From NCBI GenBank assembly GCA_001910725.1, contig MJGA01000014.1, forward strand, positions 806,001 through 870,000: DNA of 64,000 nt, in the 5' to 3' direction. Position 1 is the first letter of the stretch. The number at the start of each line of letters is the position of its first letter. The DNA comes from Phanerodontia chrysosporium (Eukaryota; Basidiomycota; Agaricomycetes; Polyporales; Phanerochaetaceae). A program made the translations under genes and the position numbers. The notes under the pieces are model-generated. The model did not search any database and was not told where the DNA came from. It saw nothing but the letters and a program-made list of their open reading frames with translations. Positions 50,710 through 60,486 of the stretch are shown here, piece after piece.

Positions 50710-51399
50710 GTGCCAAAAGACGTCCGGCTCAAGGACCACATCCCCCAGCGCATCTTCGACCGCCTCCAACGTCGTCGCGAGGCTGGTAACCCTGTCAAGT
50801 GGACGGACCGCAAAGTCAAGGCGGTCATCAAATACGTCTCCACGCTCCCGACACCTCCGCCTTCCGTTCCCTCCATCAACTGGACCGCCGTTCGTGAAGC
50901 TCGCGAAGCCGAACAACGCGTAGGCAACCGCATCCGCGAGCAGCGCCAACGAGAGGCGCAAGAAGCCCAGGCCGCCGTAGTCGCCTCCTCCTCGAAGCTC
51001 AGTTTGGCAGAGCGCCTCAGCGCCGCCCCGACATACGAGCCCATCACCCGCAAGCCCGTCGGCATCGACATCCCCAAGTATTCCCCCACCGACCTCGTCG
51101 GCATCTTCACGCCTAAGCTCGACGCGACTATCAAGCGTCTCAAGGCCGTCGAGGAAGTCGACCTCTTCCACCTCGTAAACAGCGACCACGCACGCGGCGT
51201 CTGCCAGCTGATCGAGCGCCTCCAGCAGATCCGCGCCGAGCTCGTCCGCCTCGCCCCAACCACCACGTTTAAGGAGTGGCACCAATACGAGCTAGGTCTC
51301 GCTCAGATTGGTGACATTTCGTTTGTCGGTTTAAGGCGCAACTTTCGCCGCATCGTGGGAGAACTAGATATTGTGTATCGGGCTGGATATTTTGAGTAG
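50710..51399 (+). CDS. Unrecognised ORF upstream of gag
   Basis: 229 residues, MPKDVRLKDHIPQRI at the start, then a basic segment, a Gln/Glu/Ala-rich coiled coil (RVGNRIREQRQREAQEAQAA), an I-P-K-Y-S-P-T-D-L-V-G-I-F linker and a helical C-terminal half (RLKAVEEVDLFHLVNSDHA, WHQYELGLAQIGD). Same strand as gag, 424 nt before it, inside the putative element. Not a pol product I know. It may be an extra structural ORF of this element lineage or captured sequence. Confidence 0.5.
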   Translation: MPKDVRLKDHIPQRIFDRLQRRREAGNPVKWTDRKVKAVIKYVSTLPTPPPSVPSINWTAVREAREAEQRVGNRIREQRQREAQEAQAAVVASSSKLSLAERLSAAPTYEPITRKPVGIDIPKYSPTDLVGIFTPKLDATIKRLKAVEEVDLFHLVNSDHARGVCQLIERLQQIRAELVRLAPTTTFKEWHQYELGLAQIGDISFVGLRRNFRRIVGELDIVYRAGYFE

Positions 51400-51822
51400 T
51401 CTATAAATACATCTCGTGCCGCTCTGGATTCCGATTGCTCGAATCGACCGCACTTCTTTGCGCGAAATCTCGAGGATTATACAGTTCGCGATAGCCACCT
51501 CATCGATCGAGGGGAAGATTGGCAATTCGCTCTCTGTGACGAACAACCCTGTCCACATCGAGAAAGCGCTCCAGCGGCCCCACAACTCCCGCCGAACACT
51601 CGAGAAATCCAATTCGAGCACCCTCACTTCGCGCAGCGGCTAGAATTTGCCCGCGCTTCCGCCACTACTCCGAATACTCCCGACCGCAGTCCCCCGGACA
51701 GCAGCCACCACTCATCTCCCGAGACATCGCTCGGCTCCGTCCTCTCCGACCACGAACCCGCTCCCTCGCCGTTTAATCTCTCCCGCGCTCAATCAGGAGC
51801 CAACACTCCCCGTCCCCCCAAT

Positions 51823-53073
51823 ATGTCGAGCACTCCCGGTGGAGCGCCTCCTGGCCCGACTCCCCCCGACCCCATCTCTGCTGCCCTCCTGCAAATGGCC
51901 CAGGCGATGACACAGCTTACAAACACGGTTAACACTCTGGCCCAGACTATTGGCGCCAATCGGGCAACGGTCAACGCAACGGTCAATGCCAACAAGGAGC
52001 TCCCCTTCGTCGAGAAGCCCATGCCGTTCAAAGGAAAGGGTTCAGACACGGCCCGACTCTTCCGCGCCGCCTATCGCATCTACGCCGACGGACAGCCGGA
52101 GAAATTCGGCAAGCGCGACGTCAACGGTAACCTCGAGCGGGACGCAAACACCGGCAAGATCTTGGTAGACGGCCAGAAGTGGATCGTCGGCGCTCTCTCC
52201 TTCATGCAGGATGAAGCGGCGGAGTGGGCACGGCAGTACATCGAGCAAGCGGCAGACGGCACTCAGATATTCGACGGCTCTCGCGCTACGTTCTGGGAGG
52301 CTTTCAAGAACCGGTTCGAGCCCATGGACGAGAAGGCCGAGGCTCTCAGCAAGCTGCAGGCATGTACGCAAGGCAACCGCCGGTTCGCAGAGTTCTTTGC
52401 GGAGTTCCAAGCCCTCGCCGGCCGCACGAAGCTCACCCCGGAAGACCTGGCAGCCCGGCTACGGACGAAGTTTAATAAAGACTACCTCGAACGGATCTCG
52501 TACATGGTCAACCCCGCTACCGGCAAAGGCCCCGAAACGTACGACGAGCTCAAGAACGCGGGTTTCGCCGTCGACCGGTCGAAGGACAAGCTCTCGCAAG
52601 ACCTCCTGGCACAGCAAGGCAAGACGTCCTCGACTCCGGCTAGCTCGTCAGCGCGCGCCTTCCGCGACCCGAACGCGATGGACATTGACGCTGCGAACAT
52701 TGACGAGCTGTTTAAGGGTCTCACTGGCACGGATCTCAAGCGCCAGTTCGACGCCGTCATGAAGGATCGCTGCAAGGTCTGCGGCTCGAAGTCCCACAAG
52801 TCCACGGACCCCGTTCACCGTGATTCGGTCTGCAACCACTGCGGCAAGAAAGGTCACTGGTCCCGCGTCTGTCGTGCCCGCCTCGAGGGCAAGCCAAAAA
52901 CCGCCCCTGCTACCGCCGCCGTTCGCGCCTCGTCTTCGGATACCCCGTCACAGGATTCCTCGTCTCCGGCCTCCTCGTCTTCTGGCAGCTCGTCTGACGA
53001 CCAAGCTGCCGCGCTCGCCGCCCTCCGCGATCAGCTGGCCCTGATCCAGAAGCAGCTCGGGGGTTTTGCTTAA
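51823..53073 (+). CDS. Retroelement Gag polyprotein with CCHC zinc knuckle
   Basis: 416 residues. Disordered proline-rich start, then the retrotransposon gag fold (FEKPMPFKGK-type entry, FRAAYRIYADG, WARQYIEQAADG, FWEAFKNRFEPMDEKAEAL, LQACTQGNRRFAEFFAEF, PEDLAARLRTKFNKDYLERI). The nucleocapsid part has CKVCGSKSH, then CNHCGKKGHWSRVC, a perfect CX2CX4HX4C knuckle. It ends with a Ser-rich region and a short heptad helix. Gag would package element RNA. No pol ORF follows. Confidence 0.9.
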   Translation: MSSTPGGAPPGPTPPDPISAALLQMAQAMTQLTNTVNTLAQTIGANRATVNATVNANKELPFVEKPMPFKGKGSDTARLFRAAYRIYADGQPEKFGKRDVNGNLERDANTGKILVDGQKWIVGALSFMQDEAAEWARQYIEQAADGTQIFDGSRATFWEAFKNRFEPMDEKAEALSKLQACTQGNRRFAEFFAEFQALAGRTKLTPEDLAARLRTKFNKDYLERISYMVNPATGKGPETYDELKNAGFAVDRSKDKLSQDLLAQQGKTSSTPASSSARAFRDPNAMDIDAANIDELFKGLTGTDLKRQFDAVMKDRCKVCGSKSHKSTDPVHRDSVCNHCGKKGHWSRVCRARLEGKPKTAPATAAVRASSSDTPSQDSSSPASSSSGSSSDDQAAALAALRDQLALIQKQLGGFA

Positions 53074-53129
53074 GGGGCCGGAGTGACGCCGCATCGTCGG
53101 TCCCCGTTTCGTCAAGCCCGGATTCAACT

Positions 53130-53464
53130 CCGGCACCGTTGCTAGAACCACGTCGAGAAGCGTCATCCCAATATCATGACGGAGCATCTTCAAATAATTA
53201 TCCTCACCTAGATTCGCCACCGCGCACAAATCCTCCTCCGTCCGAATACCTGCCTCCAGGAACCGATCGAGGTACGTGTCAAGCGGGAGCTGCAGGTTTC
53301 GGAGAAACTCCAGGACAGCCCCACCTGACTCGACTGGAGCGCTCGCATCCTGAGTAGCCATGCTACTCCCGACCTCCTCAGGCTCATCAGCCTGCATCGT
53401 CTCCATCACCTTGCCATCCTTGCTTCCCTGAGCCTGCTCGTCCTCCTCCTCAACAAGTTCATCT

Positions 53465-53501
<37 letters not shown>

Positions 53502-54014
53502 TCTTCTCCTCCTCGTCCTCCTCCTCGTCCATAGGTTCTTCATTCTCCTCCTCACTCTCTTTCGCCTTGCGCCCCTTGCCTTTTTTCTTCAACGATTGTT
53601 CAGCCCGCCACTGCTGGCTCGTCACGTGTGCTCGTAGATACACCTCCAGCGGCCACCCCTCCTCGTACCGTCCAAGGAACGGGCATCTCTCCATCACCTA
53701 TATCGTACATCAGCACCTCGCTATATTTCTATCTTTGCCTTCCAATTCAGCCTACTCAGCACTCACTTTGTTCCGCAGTGACTCGTATTCTGCTGCAGAC
53801 CGATCACCCCAACGCCTCTCCACAGGGATGAACCGTGGATACTCCTCCCTCGCCACCTTCTGCACATTCAACAACAATATTTCAATTAGCTTTTCAATCG
53901 ACCCTCCAAGTTCCTTCACCAACGCACGATCAGTTCCCTCCTCTCTCCCGCCGTCATTCCTTCAATCGAAGTGAGCCCGCGGAACTTCGATGTCGACTTT
54001 GGAACCAAAATCAT
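53130..54014 (-). pseudogene. Acidic host-type protein gene, 3' end overrun by retroelement
   Basis: Reading minus: MILVPKSTSKFRGLTSIEG, a frame break near 53935, then ALVKELGGSIEKLIEILLLN, KVAREEYPRFIPVERRWG, SAAEYESLRNK, intron 53699-53760 (gtgagtg...gatatag), MERCPFLGRYEEGWPLEVYL, a Lys-rich and then Glu/Asp-rich stretch (EDEDEDEDEDEED) and a SAM-like end (FLRNLQLPLDTYLDRFLEAG, DLCAVANLGEDNYLKMLRHDI). This block order is common in unnamed Agaricomycete proteins. The frame then runs antisense through the gag gene with no family-like end, consistent with truncation by insertion. Confidence 0.5.
53441..53565. repeat. Degenerate CTCGTC/TCCTCG simple repeat
   Basis: Low-complexity pyrimidine run with CGTCCT units; codes the Glu/Asp tract of the minus-strand gene. 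Confidence 0.85.
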
Positions 54015-54416
54015 CGTGGTCCGTGAAAGAGAAGGGGGGAGGGGGGCGAACAGAGAGCTTCCTGTCGCCTACCATCCACAGTAACAGTACAATAAAGAAA
54101 GAGCGCCAAGCATGTACAATCTAATCTTGGGCCCTGTCCACTCATATGAATTTCTCACATGACACTCCATTGATCACACGCCAGGAAGACGCGACAGCGG
54201 AACACGCACGGTTTGATTGCTTCACGGATTGACAGATTCTGACCATCCCATCTCATTCTGCGCTTCCTGACCCTCCTCTCGTTTAAACAAGGCCCAATTT
54301 TGTTATTTAGCATTCATGCAGACGGCCCGCCCTTCTGGTGTCAGCCGACCGGGGAAGCCGCAACTTCCATCCATTCCCTCCATTGAATTCAATTATTAAA
54401 CTCTTCAAAATTTTAT

Positions 54417-55800
54417 AGCGGTTTTTTACCGGTACCTCAGCGCCTCGGTCACCCTCCAGGCTTTGACTTTTATTTTTTTGCAAAGTAAAAGGGGGTATCC
54501 TCGACACATTCCAGTCTATGTCGAATTACGTAAGCGGAAAATACAAATTATTTATGCTACAAAGATGAGATCGACCGTATGAAACGTGACTGAGTCTCCG
54601 ATGGCTGCTCGACCAGCGATCGGAAACGGTCCAGTCATGGCAGCTAACACTGTGTAGAACCAGTGTTACGGCCCGATCACTGCTCGAACAGCGATCGGGT
54701 GGCGACAGCTGACGAGATTGGTAGGACCACCCGATTGCTGTTCGAGCAGCGATCGGGAAGCACCGACAATCGAAGGCAGCAAAGGGAGCGAGTATACCCA
54801 TGAGCCCCGATCGCTGCTCGAGGAGCGATCGGAGTGAGGGCTTCATTGCACAGAAGGCACTTCGATCACACCCCATAGCAGGCAAAGTGACAACAACTTG
54901 TCATACGCAAGCCACAACAGTCTGCATATCATGACATGCTGGTTTTCAAGTTACCAGTCCCTCAATCATGTAACCACCAACAGAGATCGTGAATAAATGT
55001 CAGAAGTGTTTACGCCTCGAATAAATCGCCCTCAGTTCAGGATAGATGTTGGGTTCAGAATGGGTTAGAGGTTCAGAGGGTTCAAAGAGGAGTTGACGAA
55101 AAGGCATTTGTGCCACGACCAATTTTACAGATGTTTGTGTCGGTCACATAGTAGAGATCATACTATCTGGGATGTCAGAAATTGCGTATGTCTGCCACAA
55201 ACATATTTAAAAAAACAAATGCAAAGGCGGGAATGTCCATTCCACCGCCATCAGCTGGTCGATCTATCTGCAAACAGGTGCATACAACATGTGATCAAAT
55301 TCTTATCAGTAGCGATCTCGCGCAAGGGCAGTGCTGAGCGACTTGAAAGACAACCACCACCACCCCCTCATCATAATGTCCACAAACGCTCCATCTCGTG
55401 CCGTGAGCGAAGAGGTCGACGATGGAGAGCGTGCCTCATCTCATGTAAGTAAGGTTTTCGCTGAAGTGAAGAGGGTACTGATGAAGAGTTTGGCAGAATC
55501 GACGTGGGAGGATGCTCCGCGAGGTACAATACGCGATTGAGCGATATTGGGACTTCAATGGTTTGTCTGGGGAGAAGTACCACGAACGAGATCGGGACAA
55601 CTTCGAGGGGGATTTCGCAGAGTACGCTCGGCAAAACGATGATGCCCGGGACGTCAAGAGGGCCAGGTTCGTGCGCATACTCACCAGCGCGCGGTCGATT
55701 GCTGGCCAGATCCTGAGGATGAACCTGGATATCAACGGAATGACTTCCGGCGACCCGGCATGGACCGCCCTCCGCGATTTCGCGGTGAGTTGATGGACGA
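54417..55800. repeat. Left inverted arm
   Basis: Reverse-complement match of 57000-58318. The part 55021-55330 is nearly identical to 57430-57750 reversed; the gene-coding part has diverged more, with reading frame and intron position kept. Confidence 0.85.
54598..54832. repeat. Palindrome array A (4 copies)
   Basis: Four 26-nt palindromes at 54598, 54673, 54731 and 54807 (starts). Consensus half is CCGATCGCTGCTC followed by its reverse complement; each copy has 1-3 changes. Start-to-start spacing 75, 58 and 76 nt. Confidence 0.95.
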
Positions 55801-56043
55801 TCATGATGCATAGTGCGACAGCGAGCTCACTGTTGAACCCAGCCGGAGTGTATCCAGAAATACGGAGAGACTGCGTGGGAAATTGTCATGCGTCACCTCG
55901 TGTGGAGTCATGGTCTGCGGATGCTTTTGATGTTCAACCGCGAGTTCAAGTATGAGTGGTCCGGTGACTACGCGCTCCCGTTTGAGGACTCAATCCACCA
56001 GGAGCTCTCTCAGATCGAAAGGTGCATCTGCGTCTATGAATAA
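55376..56043 (+). CDS. Element gene, copy 1 (unrecognised, 185 residues)
   Basis: Exons 55376-55444, 55497-55784 and 55843-56043 with introns of 52 and 58 nt. Starts MSTNAPSRAVSEEV; core VQYAIERYWDFNGLSG, FEGDFAEYARQNDDA, RARFVRILTSARSIAGQIL, MNLDINGM, WEIVMRHLVWSHGLRMLL; ends ELSQIERCICVYE. The second copy at 56748-57403 has the same three-exon plan, with the first intron the same length and nearly the same sequence. Conservation of frame in both copies argues for function. No family known to me; alpha-helical, no DDE or other transposase motif seen. Confidence 0.65.
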
Positions 56044-56405
56044 CTCATTGCTATGTGCGTTATCTGCTGTACAAATCGGTTTCAAACGTATCCAGTCTAT
56101 TCCGAGGAAGAGAAATAATTTGTGTGATTTATGGTGCGCTTTGAGATAAGCTCACATTCGTATAAACTGCTTGTATTCTAACATCGATGATGAAAGGCGA
56201 CTTGTTGTCTTCCAGCAGTCACATTTGCATACTACTGACACTGATTCACAATCTCTGTTTGTTGTTACATAACTGAGGCACCCGTAACTTGAAACCTAGC
56301 ATGTCGTAATATGAAGACTGTTGTGGCTTGCGTGTGATAAGTGGTTGTCACTGTGCCTGCTATGGGGAGTGATCGAAGTGCCTTCTGCACAATGAATGCC
56401 TCTCT

Positions 56406-56641
56406 CCGATCGCTGCTCGAGCAGCGATCGGGGCCCATGTGTATACTCCCTCTCTCCAATGCCCTCAACTGTTGGTGGTTCCCCGACCGCTGCTCGAACA
56501 GCGATCGGGTGACCTTACCAACCTCATTATCTGTTGTCACCCGATCGCTGCTCGATCAGCAATCGGATGGCCACACTGGTTCTATTCGTGGTCACCTCTC
56601 ATCAGTGTACGCTGTCCGATCGCTGCTCGAGCAGCCATCGG
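56406..56641. repeat. Palindrome array B (4 copies)
   Basis: Copies start at 56406 (perfect 26-nt palindrome), 56483, 56541 and 56616. Spacing 77, 58 and 75 nt, the mirror of array A. Confidence 0.95.
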
Positions 56642-56747
56642 AGATTCAGTCGCTTTTCATGTGTTTGATCTCATTGTTGCAGCATACATAACTGACCCCG
56701 AGTTGTAGATTTTCACGACCAAACATGCCAATAACGAGGGATACTAG

Positions 56748-57403
56748 TTACAAGTAGCGACATTTCTCGCGCTGCGCGAGCTCCTGATGCAATGTGAACT
56801 CAAAGTCGAAACTCTCGGACATAGTAAAAATGAAATCGCGCTGAAAGGTCCTAAGCCAGTGCAGACCATGACTCCGCACGAGGTGATACATCGCAATGTT
56901 CCAGGGACTCGGTCCGAAATGCTCCCGACAATACGTCTGGATTCGATAGTAAGCCCGCTTTCACACTATGCATCAATGTCATTCACGAACTCACCCCGGT
57001 GTCACGGATCGTCGTCCAGGCCTCGTCACCCCGCGACATGTCGTTGATATTCAGGTTCATCCTCAGGATCATTCCAGCAATCGCCCGCGCGCTGTGGAGT
57101 ATGCGCACGAACCTGGCCTTCTTGACGTCCTCAGCGTCATCGTTCTGCCGTGCGTACTCTGCGAAATCTCCCTCGAAGTTGTCCCAATTTCGATCGCGGT
57201 AGCACGGCCCAGACAAACCCTCGAACTTCCAATGCTCCTCAAACACGTATTGTCGGTTGCGCACCGGGCTCCCATCTCCGTTCTGCCAAACTCTTCATCA
57301 GTACCATCTTCAACTCGGCGAAAACCTTACTTACGCCAGGTGAGGCATGCTCCCCATCCTCGACCTCTTCGGGGACGGCACGCGAATCGGTAGTGCTGGA
57401 CAT
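56748..57403 (-). CDS. Element gene, copy 2 (unrecognised, 181 residues)
   Basis: Exons 57335-57403, 56995-57282 and 56748-56936, introns 57283-57334 and 56937-56994. Starts MSSTTDSRAVPEEVEDGEHA; core RQYVFEEHWKFEGLSG, NFEGDFAEYARQNDDAEDV, ARFVRILHSARAIAGMIL, MNLNINDMSRGD, WNIAMYHLVRSHGLHWL; ends LAQREKCRYL. Exons 1 and 2 have exactly the same lengths as in copy 1 (69 and 288 nt). Differences are mostly conservative substitutions, so both have likely been under selection since they split. Confidence 0.65.
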
Positions 57404-58318
57404 TACGAGGGTGGATGGTGGTGGTGGTCTTTCAAGTCGCTCAGCACTGCCCTTGCGCGAGATCGCTACTGATAAGAATTTGATCACATGTTGTATGCAC
57501 CTGTTTGCAGATAGATCGACCAGCTGATGGCGGTGGAATGGACATTCCCGCCTTTGCATTTGTTTTTTTAAATATGTTTGTGGCAGACATACGCAATTTC
57601 TGACATCCCAGATAGTATGATCTCTACTATGTGACCGACACAAACATCTGTAAAATTGGTCGTGGCACAAATGCCTTTTCGTCAACTCCTCTTTGAACCC
57701 TCTGAACCTCTAACCCATTCTGAACCCAACATCTATCCTGAACTGAGGGCGATTTATTCGAGGCGTAAACACTTCTGACATTTATTCACGATCTCTGTTG
57801 GTGGTTACATGATTGAGGGACTGGTAACTTGAAAACCAGCATGTCATGATATGCAGACTGTTGTGGCTTGCGTATGACAAGTTGTTGTCACTTTGCCTGC
57901 TATGGGGTGTGATCGAAGTGCCTTCTGTGCAATGAAGCCCTCACTCCGATCGCTCCTCGAGCAGCGATCGGGGCTCATGGGTATACTCGCTCCCTTTGCT
58001 GCCTTCGATTGTCAGTGCTTCCCGATCGCTGTTCGAGCAGTGATCGGACAGTAACACTGGTTTTACGCAGTGTTACCTGCCATGACTGGACCGTTTCCGA
58101 TCGCTGCTCGAGCAGCCATCGGAGATTCAGTCATTTTTTATAAGTTTGATCTCATGCTTGCAGCATACATAATCGATCCCGATTCATGGATTTCCACGTT
58201 CCATAATTTCACACAGGTTGAAATGTGTCGGGGATACCCCTCGTTATTTCGCAAAAATAAAAGTCAAAGCCTGGAGGGTGACCTAAGCCCTAAGGTACCA
58301 GTAAAAAACCAGTATAAT
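57000..58318. repeat. Right inverted arm
   Basis: Partner of the left arm. The match ends at 58318, right where the reverse transcriptase sequence starts; even the ATG of that ORF lies in the arm. Confidence 0.85.
57946..58122. repeat. Palindrome array C (3 copies)
   Basis: Copies start at 57946, 58022 and 58097 (spacing 76, 75). The middle copy equals the reverse complement of the second copy of array A; the unit matching the third copy of A is missing, as if lost by recombination between adjacent palindromes. Confidence 0.95.
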
Positions 58319-59732
58319 GACTGCTAACAAGCGGCTAGTTATACAATTCGGCGACGAGTATGCAGAGCAGATCCGGGGCCTGGCTATGGGCATTGCCTGT
58401 AGCCCGGACTTGGCTAACCTCTACGGTTCTCACTACGAGAACCCTATACTCGCCAGACCCGACATGAAATCGAAGTTTGCCTTCTTCGGTCGGTATCTGG
58501 ACGACGTACTCGGCATAGTCTATGCTTCGTCAGCAGAGGAGGCTATGTCGTATGCAAACGAAATTCGCTACGACGGCGTCGAAATCGAGTGGTCAGTGTC
58601 GGAGTACCACACTCCGTTCTTGGATCTTTTCCTCTATCTCGATCCAGTCGAGAAGAGGTTACATTGGAAACCTTATTCTAAACCACTGAACCACCGTGAA
58701 CGCATACCATGGGCATCTCACCACCCGAAAGATGTTAAGAAAGGCACCTTTATCGGCGAGATGTCTCGTCTGGCCACGCTTTGTAGTAAACTGGAACACT
58801 ACAGAGACGCCATATCAGACCTGAGTAATCTGTACTTGGCACGTGGATATCCAGACGATGCGGTGAGGAGTTGGGTTAAAGCTCACTTTTCACAAAGATG
58901 GGAACGAAGGCTTGGTGAGCCAATCGTACGGGATGAAGTCTTTGTGCTTAAATCCCACTTCAATCCCGCTTGGTCTGCGTTCAACGTCCACGGCTTGTCT
59001 GAAGTCGTCGTTGAATCCTGGTTGTCCAGCCTGAGTAAGCTCGACGGAGCTAATCAATCTCAGGACCGTACGTGGCACGCCGCAGAGAGCACTGATGGGT
59101 CCGAGCTGAAAATCTTTCGGCAGACGACTCTCGGTCAGTTCCAAGGCGAGCAGAGCAGTCTATATCCCGGTGAGAGTTGCCCTGAAGGGGTGGCCGGCCG
59201 AGTGGGCGTAGCCAATGTTGCGAAACCCCGTGTGACCTACGATCCCAGGGATGTCATGGACGTTGACGAGCTTGTAGCTCTCAGCGAACCCAGCTTCTCG
59301 GCACACGACCTCAGTGTTGTGTGGACTGACAACGCGTTACGAGTACCTAAATCCCTACGAATACGATACGCAATGGCCGAGCCTCGGTTAGATGCGGATC
59401 CGCAGGTAAATCCTGCCCTCCATGTACCTTTGGGAGTGGAGGACCAGGTCGGTGACCTCGGACCCGCCTCAGATACGGAGTCGGTTGCTAGCGGAGATGA
59501 CGGCACAACGAATAGTAAGCCCTATCGTATTTGTACGGCGAAGAAGGACTCGGGAATCGTCCAGGAGGATCTGGATATACGGTCCATTGGATTCCACGAC
59601 CGCACCTGGCTTGTCTCCCGAAAGAAAATTCGCAATCTCGGGGACATAGTCAATAGCTGGAAGAAGGACATCATTCAAGCAGCATTGAACAGTGACTCTG
59701 TTCAACACATGCACGTGGACGAATGGCAGTAA
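58317..59732 (+). CDS. Penelope-like reverse transcriptase, 5'-truncated
   Basis: 471 residues. Near the start IRGLAMGIACSPDLANLYG is RT motif B (G-x-x-M-G-x-x-x-S-P-x-x-A-N), and FFGRYLDDVLGIVY holds the catalytic YxDD. Then the thumb region: PWASHHPKDVKKGTFIGEMS, RLATLCSK, LARGYPDDAV, the H-P-x-x-V-K, G-E and R-G-Y-P signatures of Penelope-like elements. The finger motifs and the first catalytic Asp are missing; the frame starts exactly at the junction with the inverted arm, so the ATG is probably not native. The C-terminal about 250 residues are unassigned; no GIY-YIG endonuclease is seen. Endonuclease-lacking, telomere-linked relatives (Coprina) are known from basidiomycetes. Confidence 0.75.
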   Translation: MTANKRLVIQFGDEYAEQIRGLAMGIACSPDLANLYGSHYENPILARPDMKSKFAFFGRYLDDVLGIVYASSAEEAMSYANEIRYDGVEIEWSVSEYHTPFLDLFLYLDPVEKRLHWKPYSKPLNHRERIPWASHHPKDVKKGTFIGEMSRLATLCSKLEHYRDAISDLSNLYLARGYPDDAVRSWVKAHFSQRWERRLGEPIVRDEVFVLKSHFNPAWSAFNVHGLSEVVVESWLSSLSKLDGANQSQDRTWHAAESTDGSELKIFRQTTLGQFQGEQSSLYPGESCPEGVAGRVGVANVAKPRVTYDPRDVMDVDELVALSEPSFSAHDLSVVWTDNALRVPKSLRIRYAMAEPRLDADPQVNPALHVPLGVEDQVGDLGPASDTESVASGDDGTTNSKPYRICTAKKDSGIVQEDLDIRSIGFHDRTWLVSRKKIRNLGDIVNSWKKDIIQAALNSDSVQHMHVDEWQ

Positions 59733-59798
59733 TGCGATTCGATAACTGCTGGCCGTAATGGTCAGAGGATATTTACTTAGCGGCATACACTTTGGTTC

Positions 59799-59833
59799 AA
59801 ACCCAAAACCCCTAAACTAAGCCCTAAGCCTAA
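59799..59833. repeat. Degenerate CCCTAA-like repeats
   Basis: AAACCCAAAACCCCTAAACTAAGCCCTAAGCCTAA-type run just after the RT ORF; resembles decayed telomeric repeats. Confidence 0.55.
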
Positions 59834-60486
59834 ATATTCATTAGCGTCTCCCTCACAGGCCTAAACCCCCTGAAGCGGAGTTGTACCCGTTGAACGGTAC
59901 AGCCAGCAGTTATAGAGTATTTTGTTGTACAGCGTCATTATTTAATGGATGCAATGAGCGCCCGCCTTCGTGGCGTGGGCGCTTCGGTGATCGCCGTGAC
60001 GGCCGCGCACGTGTCCCACGTGTTCGTCTCGTGGCTGCTAATAGCGTCTGTGATCATGTGATCTTCGACCCAGGGCTGCGGTTAACTCTGGATTCGATGC
60101 GCATGTTAATAACCGGCCCGAATCCGGGTCGGCTCCGAACTGACTCCGCTAGGTTCGGGAGACTTTTGCCGGGGTGGCTGCGTGCCGGACTTCGTCCGGG
60201 CACTTTGTGGCGTTGATCCGATCAGATCGAGATCTCGAGACTTCGAAAGGTGACTTTTCGGTAGTCCGCTGCTCGCTGGGGTGTTGTTGGCCCCTTCCGC
60301 ATGACCTGTACATTCAAAACCTTCATACTTTCGCCGAGAAAGAGTCCCTTAAGGGGATTTGTTGCTCCCGACCTCGGGAGACGTTTCTCCGCGCCAATCG
60401 CATTACCGCCGACGAGCGACATTTCGCCTCTCGTCGGCCCGCCAGTCCCTTCGGGCCTGGCGGTTGCAAGGGGTATATATCCCAGT
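59834..60486. other. Non-coding 3' region of the Penelope-like element
   Basis: No ORF with coding character. Contains a GC-rich hairpin (GCCCGCCAGTCC and GGCCTGGCGG around a TTCGGG loop, 60437-60470) and a GGGGTATATATCCC hairpin just before the ribozyme. It may be the element 3' UTR. Confidence 0.4.

Larger units (their letters stand above)
49876..53130 (+). mobile_element. Gag-only LTR-type retroelement (Ty3/gypsy-like), 3' part missing
   Basis: Begins TGTCACGGATGTGACAGTG, a plausible 5' LTR edge. A TATATATA at about 50332 lies within the putative LTR. An unassigned ORF (50710-51399) and a gag with a zinc knuckle (51823-53073) follow. No protease, reverse transcriptase, RNase H or integrase is found, and no second copy of the first 500 nt appears downstream, so there is no 3' LTR. 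The right edge, near 53130, is where a minus-strand host-type gene begins. Non-autonomous or truncated; boundaries approximate. Confidence 0.55.
54417..58318. mobile_element. Composite element: long inverted arms, two gene copies, palindrome arrays
   Basis: The outer arms (about 54417-55800 and 57000-58318) are inverted copies of each other. In both, the order from outside in is: an AT-rich end containing the AAAAATAAAAGTCAAAGCC-like stretch and CTGGAGGGTGACC, a palindrome array, an almost identical 500-nt leader, then a spliced gene reading towards the centre. A third copy of the array region (about 56245-56700, same orientation as the right arm) lies between. So 54417-56720 alone looks like an element with about 500-nt terminal inverted repeats around one gene, and the rest a second, inverted and partly deleted copy. 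No transposase is recognised. Ends are approximate. Confidence 0.6.

Noticed and set aside
55445..55540. Frameshift between the first two exons of the element gene
   Set aside because: Both gene copies share a 52-nt GTAAGT...GGCAG intron that restores the frame.
58317..59732. RT fragment as the missing pol of the gag element
   Set aside because: Its motifs (A-M-G-x-x-x-S-P-x-x-A-N, YLDD, H-P-x-x-V-K, RGYP) fit Penelope-like RTs, not Ty3/gypsy, and there is no RNase H or integrase.
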